From assembly GCA_965229685.1 (NCBI GenBank), contig OZ245920.1, positions 1,178,001 through 1,242,000 of the forward strand: a DNA stretch of 64,000 nucleotides, read 5' to 3'. This document shows, piece after piece, positions 59,213 through 64,000 of the stretch. A model generated the notes under the pieces. It saw only the letters and a list, made by a program, of their open reading frames with translations, ran no database searches and had not been told where the DNA came from. The DNA comes from Pacificispira sp033344895 (lineage in GTDB: Bacteria; Pseudomonadota; Alphaproteobacteria; UBA8366; Aestuariispiraceae). Both the position numbers and the translations under genes were made by a program. The first letter of the stretch is position 1; every line of letters begins with the position of its first letter.

Positions 59213-59479
59213 TCAGAACAGCCGGAACGTTCTGTCCGCCATGCGGTCGGCCTCGCGACGGTTGAGGCCGATGTCGCGCAACTGCCTGTCGTCCATGTTC
59301 CGCAGGCGGTGACGTGTTTCGTAGCGTCGCTGGTAATCGACCAGGAAATTCCAGATCAGGTGAAAGGCACCAACCGTCACGCGGTCGATGGTCTTGCGGA
59401 ATCCGGCACCAATCTGCCCGGAGCGGTCCGATCCTTTCGAGAACCCGATCGATCCGGGCGAAAGACGAATTGTACCCAT
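59213..59479 (-). CDS. DUF1127 domain small protein
   Basis: An 88-residue protein whose C-terminal part RYETRHRLRNMDDRQLRDIGLNRREADRMA is the DUF1127 (YjiS-like) motif. Arginine-rich DUF1127 proteins in alphaproteobacteria act in phosphate and carbon metabolism and RNA turnover in the cases studied. The N-terminal 45 residues are less typical. It is divergent from the MocR regulator and lies 181 bp upstream of the dehydratase operon, with a hairpin between. ATTGTC boxes of the MocR control region lie upstream of its start, so it may belong to the same regulon. Confidence 0.88.
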   Translation of the reverse strand: MGTIRLSPGSIGFSKGSDRSGQIGAGFRKTIDRVTVGAFHLIWNFLVDYQRRYETRHRLRNMDDRQLRDIGLNRREADRMADRTFRLF

Positions 59480-59511
59480 ACAAATTCTCCTATCTGCCCA
59501 GATGAGACGTT

Positions 59512-59580
59512 ATTGTCTCGGTTCAATGAATAAGGGGTTCCAATTGTCCCGGTCAATTAGTATATTGTCACCATGACAAT
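59512..59580 (+). promoter_or_regulatory. MocR control region: three ATTGTC repeats and a start-codon palindrome
   Basis: ATTGTC occurs in direct orientation at 59512, 59543 and 59564, spaced 31 and 21 bp, close to three and two helical turns. The last copy forms a perfect inverted repeat ATTGTC-ACCAT-GACAAT (59564-59580) that contains the MocR start codon (59573). Direct repeats on one DNA face plus an inverted one are what MocR dimers typically bind. Confidence 0.65.
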
Positions 59581-61021
59581 TCATGCTGACATCTGGGTTC
59601 CGAGCCTTGACCGGTTCGATGGACCGAAATACCGGGCCATCGCGGACGCATTGTCTGCGGACATTCGCGACGGCGTTCTGAAGCAGGGGGACAAGCTTCC
59701 GCCACAACGGGAGCTCGCCTGGCAATTGAAGGTGACGGTGGGAACCGTGACCCGCGCCTATCAGGAGGCGGAACGTCGCGGGCTTGTCGGCGGTGAAGTG
59801 GGGCGGGGGACCTTTGTCCGTCCGCCTCGCGACCATAGTGTGGGGTCGCAGGGCACCAGCATGCCGACGGACTGGTATACCCTCGATCCGCCGGATGAGG
59901 AGGAAGACCCCTCAGCGCCGATCAGCATGCAGTTCAATTTTCCCCCGGGCGATGTCGGTACCGAAGACCTTCGCCGTGCGATGATGACGCTCAGCCAGGA
60001 CCCGCGGCTGGGCCAATTGCTGTGGTATCAGCCCCCGACGGGAAATCGCCAGCATCTGCAGGCGGCGGAAGCCTGGCTCAACAAGCGCGGCCTGTCGGCG
60101 CCGCCCGATACCGTCGTGATCTCGTCCGGCGCGCATAACGGCATTCTGGCAACCCTGGCAGCGATCTGCCGCAGCGGCGGCCGCGTGGCCACGGAGCGAC
60201 TGGTCTATCCCGGGTTGCGGGCCATTGCGCGCCTGCTGGGGCTGGATCTCGTGCCCATCGACATGGACGGGGAGGGGATCACGCCGGAATCCCTGCGGCA
60301 GGTGCTTGCGACGGGCGGCATTGATGCCGTCTATACCGTGCCCACCCTGCAGAATCCGACGAATGTCACCCAGTCCGAGGAACGGCGGGACGCGTTGGCG
60401 GCGGTCTTTCGGGAGTTCGACGTGCCGGTTATCGAAGATGACCTCTTCGGCATGTTGCCTGAAGATGCGCCGACGCCGCTGACCGCCCGATTGCCCGAAC
60501 TGGGATACTACGTCACGTCGCTGTCGAAGAGCATCGCGCCCGGCCTGCGTGTCGGGTTCATCCGCGGACCGCAACGCAGCCGCGAACAGATTGCGGCGGG
60601 CGTGCGCGGCAGCACCTGGATGGCATCGCCTCTGACCACGGAGATCGCCAGCCGATGGATTCTGGACGGTACCGGCGAGCGAATTCTGGCGGAGAGGCGG
60701 CGCATAGACGAGGCGCGCCGGGAAATTGCGCAGGGGATTTTGGGCGGACTCGATTTCGATATGCCGCCGGGGTCGCTTCATGCCTGGCTGCATCTGCCGG
60801 ACCCGTGGCATGCCAGCCAGTTCGTAAATCATGCGCGTGAGGAAGGCGTGACCCTTTCCGCAGCCCACGCCTTTTCCATCGGTCGGGAACGGCCACCTTT
60901 CGCGGTGCGGGTTTGTCTCGGTCCGCCCCGGACGGAGGCACGGATGGAGGAAGGGCTGCGCATCCTGCGGCATATCCTGGACGAACACGATCCGCACCAG
61001 GATCCGTCGGCGATGATGTAG
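59573..61021 (+). CDS. MocR-family transcriptional regulator (GntR HTH plus aminotransferase-like domain)
   Basis: A 482-residue regulator: GntR-type winged helix at about 17-85 (GPKYRAIADALSADIRDGVLKQGDKLPPQRELAWQLKVTVGTVTRAYQEAERRGLVGGEVGRGTFV), linker, then a fold-type I aminotransferase-like domain (about 130-470) with PLP-binding Lys319 in VTSLSKSIAPGLRVGF and Asp in VIEDDLFG. MocR proteins sense PLP or a PLP-amino acid adduct. It is divergent from the DUF1127 gene and the PLP-enzyme operon beyond, which it probably controls; a palindrome over its own ATG suggests autorepression. Confidence 0.95.
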   Translation: MTIHADIWVPSLDRFDGPKYRAIADALSADIRDGVLKQGDKLPPQRELAWQLKVTVGTVTRAYQEAERRGLVGGEVGRGTFVRPPRDHSVGSQGTSMPTDWYTLDPPDEEEDPSAPISMQFNFPPGDVGTEDLRRAMMTLSQDPRLGQLLWYQPPTGNRQHLQAAEAWLNKRGLSAPPDTVVISSGAHNGILATLAAICRSGGRVATERLVYPGLRAIARLLGLDLVPIDMDGEGITPESLRQVLATGGIDAVYTVPTLQNPTNVTQSEERRDALAAVFREFDVPVIEDDLFGMLPEDAPTPLTARLPELGYYVTSLSKSIAPGLRVGFIRGPQRSREQIAAGVRGSTWMASPLTTEIASRWILDGTGERILAERRRIDEARREIAQGILGGLDFDMPPGSLHAWLHLPDPWHASQFVNHAREEGVTLSAAHAFSIGRERPPFAVRVCLGPPRTEARMEEGLRILRHILDEHDPHQDPSAMM

Positions 61022-61043
61022 CCCGGTGGCGGCCGAGCCGCGG

Positions 61044-62240
61044 TCAGAGGACCAGGGCGCCGATCAGCCCTGCCGCCGGGATCACGATCCAGACAGGTGC
61101 CTTCCACTTGGTCATGGCGATCAATGCGGCCGCGGCCAGCACCAGGGCCGGAGCGTCCTGAATGCCCTCGATGAAGACCGGGTCGTAGAGGGCCGCAGCC
61201 AGAAGGCCGACAACTGCGGCGCTGACCGCGGTCACGGCACCCCGCGCGCGGGGATTGCCTGTCAGTCCGGCCCAGAAAGGCAGCCCGCCGACAATCAACA
61301 ATGCACCCGGCAGAAAGATCGCGATTGTGGCAAGGACAGCCCCCGGGATCCCGCCCGGTCCGATGTCGGCGATTGCCCCGAGATGGGACGCGATCGAGAA
61401 CATCGGCCCCGGCACGACCTGCGCGCCGCCATAGCCTGCCAGGAAAGCGTCGCGGGACACGAGGCCCGGTTCCACCAACTCCCCCTGAAGCAGGGGCAGG
61501 ACGACATGACCACCGCCGAAAACCAGGGCACCGGCCCTGTAGAAGGCGTCGAACAACCCCAGGGCCCCTTCCGGCGCGGTCGCAGACAGAACCGGCAGGC
61601 CGAAGAGGAGCAGGAAAAACGTGACCAGACAGGTGACGGACAGCCATCGCGGGACGTCGATTTTCAGTGCGCTGGCGGTGTCGTCGCGCGGACCGGCGAT
61701 TGTCGGTACGGCAAGGCCGATCAGCCCGGCCAGGGCGATGGCGAGGATCTGCGCCCAGGCAACCGGCGCAAGCAGAGCGACGGCAAGCCCTCCAAGCGCC
61801 AGGGTCGCGCGTGGAGCGTCGGGGGTAAGGCTTCTTGCCATGCCGAACAGGGCCTGGGCGACGACCGCGACCACCGCCGCCTTGACCCCGGCGACCCAGG
61901 AGGCGCCTTCCAGGAGGCCCAACTCGTTCATTCCCAGCGCGAAGGCGGCCATCAGGATGGCGGAGGGCAGAGTGAAGCCGAACCAGGCTGCGGCCATGCC
62001 AGCGACACCGCCGCGCATCAGACCCAGTCCCATGCCGACCTGACTTGAAGCCGGGCCGGGCAGAAACTGGGACAGGGCGACAAGATCCGCATAGTCGCGG
62101 TCGCTCAGCCAGGCCTTTCGTTCGACAAAGATCGTCCGGAAGATCGCAATATGGGCGACGGGCCCACCAAAACTGGTGCAGCCGAGTTTGAAGAAGATGG
62201 AGAAGAGGGCGAACGGCCCCAAGCGTGCTGTATCGGACAT
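61044..62240 (-). CDS. chrA: Chromate efflux/ChrA-family transporter
   Basis: A 398-residue long-chain CHR protein of two homologous halves with about 10-12 membrane helices. The first half has FFKLGCTSFGGPVAHIAIFRTIFVERKAWLSDRDYADLVALSQFLPGPASSQVGMGLG, the second FYRAGALVFGGGHVVLPLLQGELVEPGLVSRDAFLAGYGGAQVVPGPMFSIASHLG. ChrA expels chromate, probably by proton antiport; many homologues do not confer resistance, so the substrate may be another oxyanion. I take ATG 62240; ATG 62249 is equally possible. It is convergent with MocR and divergent from the S49 peptidase gene (82 bp). Confidence 0.93.
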   Translation of the reverse strand: MSDTARLGPFALFSIFFKLGCTSFGGPVAHIAIFRTIFVERKAWLSDRDYADLVALSQFLPGPASSQVGMGLGLMRGGVAGMAAAWFGFTLPSAILMAAFALGMNELGLLEGASWVAGVKAAVVAVVAQALFGMARSLTPDAPRATLALGGLAVALLAPVAWAQILAIALAGLIGLAVPTIAGPRDDTASALKIDVPRWLSVTCLVTFFLLLFGLPVLSATAPEGALGLFDAFYRAGALVFGGGHVVLPLLQGELVEPGLVSRDAFLAGYGGAQVVPGPMFSIASHLGAIADIGPGGIPGAVLATIAIFLPGALLIVGGLPFWAGLTGNPRARGAVTAVSAAVVGLLAAALYDPVFIEGIQDAPALVLAAAALIAMTKWKAPVWIVIPAAGLIGALVL

Positions 62241-62322
62241 CGGTTCCATGATTAGCACGGATTCGTGACAGGCGTACGAATAGCACTTGTTTCCGGTACC
62301 TTCGCCCCTCACTTTTACCGCC

Positions 62323-63180
62323 ATGACGGAAAATCAATCTACCAGACAGCCGCCGCGTCCCGCTGACGGGATGCTTTCCAAACTGCCAGGCTTCAGGGGT
62401 GGGCCGGTTGTCGGCGTGATCCGACTTGCCGGCGTGATCGGTCAGGCCGGTGTCGGTCGCAAGGGCCTGTCGCTTGATACCCTGGCCGCCCCCATCGACC
62501 GAGCCTTCGGGTTCAAGCGCCTGGCCGCCGTCGCTCTGGAGATCAATTCACCGGGGGGATCACCGGTGCAGAGCGATCTGATCGCCCGCCGGATTCGGGC
62601 GCTGGCGGATGAAAAGCAGGTGCCTGTGATAGCGTTCTGCGAGGATGCCGCGGCATCTGGTGGCTATTGGCTGGCCTGTGCAGCGGACGAAATCTACGCC
62701 ATGCCGGGATCGATCGTCGGCTCCATCGGGGTCGTGTCCGCCGGCTTCGGATTCGTCGAGGCAATCGAAAAACTGGGCGTTGAACGGCGTGTCCACACTG
62801 CCGGCAAATCAAAGGCGATTCTGGATCCGTTCCGCCCGGAGAAGGACGAAGACATCGCGAAGCTGAAACGCATTCAGGAAGATCTGCACGATCAGTTCAT
62901 CGGCTGGACGAAGGAACGCCGCGACGGTCGCCTGAAGGATCACGATGATCTGTTTACCGGTGCCTTCTGGACCGGCCGGGAGGCGAAGGAACTGGGGCTG
63001 GTCGACGGGCTGGGGGACCGCCGGTCCGTCCTGCGTGAGCGTTTCGGCGAGAAGGTCCGGTTCCGGGCAACGGTGAAGCCGAAATCCAAGCTGCAGCGGC
63101 TTCTGGGCATGGACGCGCTGGCGGATGCGATCCTGGACCGGGCCGAGGAGCAGACCCTGCGGCAACGGCTTGGGCTGTGA
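62323..63180 (+). CDS. S49-family signal-peptide-peptidase-like protease
   Basis: A 285-residue single-domain S49 (SppA/SohB-like) protease. VVGVIRLAGVIGQAG starts the crotonase-like fold, EINSPGGSPVQSDLI follows, and the nucleophile is Ser112 in DAAASGGYWLACAADEIYA, with Lys164 (GKSKAILDPFRPEKDED) as the likely general base. There is no obvious N-terminal membrane anchor or signal peptide, unlike E. coli SohB, so it is probably soluble or peripheral. ATG 62323 is chosen; an inner ATG (MLSKLPGF) is possible. It precedes the zinc-ribbon and methyltransferase genes on the same strand. Confidence 0.93.
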   Translation: MTENQSTRQPPRPADGMLSKLPGFRGGPVVGVIRLAGVIGQAGVGRKGLSLDTLAAPIDRAFGFKRLAAVALEINSPGGSPVQSDLIARRIRALADEKQVPVIAFCEDAAASGGYWLACAADEIYAMPGSIVGSIGVVSAGFGFVEAIEKLGVERRVHTAGKSKAILDPFRPEKDEDIAKLKRIQEDLHDQFIGWTKERRDGRLKDHDDLFTGAFWTGREAKELGLVDGLGDRRSVLRERFGEKVRFRATVKPKSKLQRLLGMDALADAILDRAEEQTLRQRLGL

Positions 63181-63225
63181 CCATGCGCGCTTGACCGGGT
63201 CTGCGGTGCTGCTTAGACAGAATTC

Positions 63226-63495
63226 ATGTTTCTGAAAATCCTCCTCCTCGTCGCGATCGTCGCGGTGATCTGGTTCGGCTTCCGATATCTGGAACGCCGC
63301 GATAAGATCGGTGCCGGAAAACGCGGAACGGGTGAACGCACCCTGGGCGAACGCTTGCGCAAATCGATGCGCGAAAAGGAAGCCGATCGTCCGCGTGCCG
63401 ACGATGTCGAGGACACCGAACGTTGCCCGACCTGTCAGGCCTTTGTCTCGGTCGAAGGCATCACGGATTGCGGCAAGCCGAACTGCCCCTACTGA
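63226..63495 (+). CDS. Membrane-anchored zinc-ribbon protein
   Basis: An 89-residue protein: one N-terminal membrane helix (FLKILLLVAIVAVIWFGFRYL), a basic linker, and a C-terminal short zinc ribbon with Cys pairs CPTC and CGKPNC (last residues ...GKPNCPY). I recognise the layout from small alphaproteobacterial proteins annotated only as hypothetical. The cytoplasmic ribbon could bind nucleic acid or another protein. It lies 45 bp after the S49 gene and 15 bp before the methyltransferase gene, so the three likely form an operon. Confidence 0.85.
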   Translation: MFLKILLLVAIVAVIWFGFRYLERRDKIGAGKRGTGERTLGERLRKSMREKEADRPRADDVEDTERCPTCQAFVSVEGITDCGKPNCPY

Positions 63496-63510
63496 GGAAG
63501 ACCATCCGTC

Positions 63511-63969
63511 ATGCCGACCGCCGCTATCGACACACCGCTCGGTCGGATCGGTCTGCGGGAAGAAGACGGGGCGATCGTCTCCGTTCATTGGGACAGCCGG
63601 GCCGGAGATCCGGAAACGCCATTGCTGAAGGAAGCGCTGGCACAGCTCTCGGCCTATTTTGACGGGGACCTGACCGCATTCGATCTGCCCCTGAACCCCG
63701 CCGGGTCAGAGTTTCAGAAGCAGGTCTATGATCTGATGTCCGCGATACCCTATGGCCACACCCGCAGTTACGGCGAACTGGCGAAGGATCTCGGTGTTGC
63801 GCCGCAGCCGGTCGGCCAGGCCTGCGGATCCAATCCCATCCCGATCATCATTCCCTGTCACCGGGTTCTCGCGGCCGGTGGCGGACTGGGCGGCTTCTCT
63901 GCAAAGGGTGGGGTCGAGACGAAGGTGGCACTGCTGCGTAGAGAAAAAGCGGCCAGCCTACTGCTGTAG
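63511..63969 (+). CDS. ogt: Methylated-DNA-[protein]-cysteine S-methyltransferase
   Basis: A 152-residue suicide DNA-repair protein taking the methyl group from O6-methylguanine onto its own cysteine. The active Cys116 is in PIIIPCHRVLA, preceded by the recognition helix SYGELAKDLGVAPQPVGQACGSNPI and followed by GGLGGFSAKGG. The N-terminal domain is short, as in Ogt-type stand-alone enzymes; no Ada regulatory domain is present. The gene ends 31 bp before the window edge and follows the zinc-ribbon gene by 15 bp. Confidence 0.95.
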   Translation: MPTAAIDTPLGRIGLREEDGAIVSVHWDSRAGDPETPLLKEALAQLSAYFDGDLTAFDLPLNPAGSEFQKQVYDLMSAIPYGHTRSYGELAKDLGVAPQPVGQACGSNPIPIIIPCHRVLAAGGGLGGFSAKGGVETKVALLRREKAASLLL

Positions 63970-64000
63970 ACCGGCCGCCGAAACTCGCGACAATGGCGGA

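Overview
The window is high-GC, densely coded DNA from a free-living alphaproteobacterium, most likely of the Rhodospirillales type. This rests on gene content and organisation: a complete aapJQMP amino-acid ABC operon, the small F1-ATPase inhibitor of the DUF1476 family, a purC-purS-purQ-purL layout, a pdxH/dnaJ-like/fabI/aroC neighbourhood, a DUF1127 protein and an EncFtn-type ferritin. I see no rRNA, tRNA, CRISPR array, transposase or integrase.

Left part (1-11.5 kb): purine synthesis genes on the minus strand (purC, purS, purQ, purL, and separately purB). They are interrupted at about 1.85-4.05 kb by a low-GC insert on the plus strand. The insert carries a subtilisin-like protease and, 37 bp downstream, a 73-residue protein that looks like a free copy of the protease's own pro-domain. 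This two-gene unit is the most unusual thing in the window. Two copies of a roughly 90-bp palindromic repeat lie in front of purQ and purS.

11-27 kb: an XRE-cupin regulator divergent from an omega-amino-acid:pyruvate transaminase; gmd-fcl (GDP-fucose), an SLC13-type permease and a tandem universal stress protein; an orphan TAXI binding protein and a ketopantoate-reductase homologue; then aapJQMP with an internal terminator after aapJ. 27-38 kb: a FecR-domain protein convergent with a CHASE2 adenylate/guanylate cyclase, an orphan sensor histidine kinase preceded by a coiled-coil membrane protein, a tightly packed pdxH-CDF-SDR-thioesterase operon, a glycine-zipper lipoprotein and a DnaJ-like chaperone.

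38-54.3 kb: YihY, fabI-aroC, a LysR/TauD-type dioxygenase/AhpD-like/TPR cluster, a second cyclase with an unusual N-terminal region, a malate/lactate dehydrogenase homologue, a cytochrome c' plus diheme cytochrome operon, a covalent-FAD GcvT-family demethylating dehydrogenase, a small haem-copper-oxidase-like membrane protein, and an EncFtn ferritin without encapsulin or targeting tail. 54.4-64 kb: a periplasmic binding protein, a catabolic-looking operon (threonine dehydratase-like, group II PLP decarboxylase, PhzF, GNAT), a DUF1127 gene, a MocR regulator with phased ATTGTC repeats and a palindrome over its own start codon, chrA, an S49 protease, a zinc-ribbon membrane protein and a methylguanine-DNA methyltransferase.

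All family calls come from reading motifs and protein sequences by eye; no database search was run.
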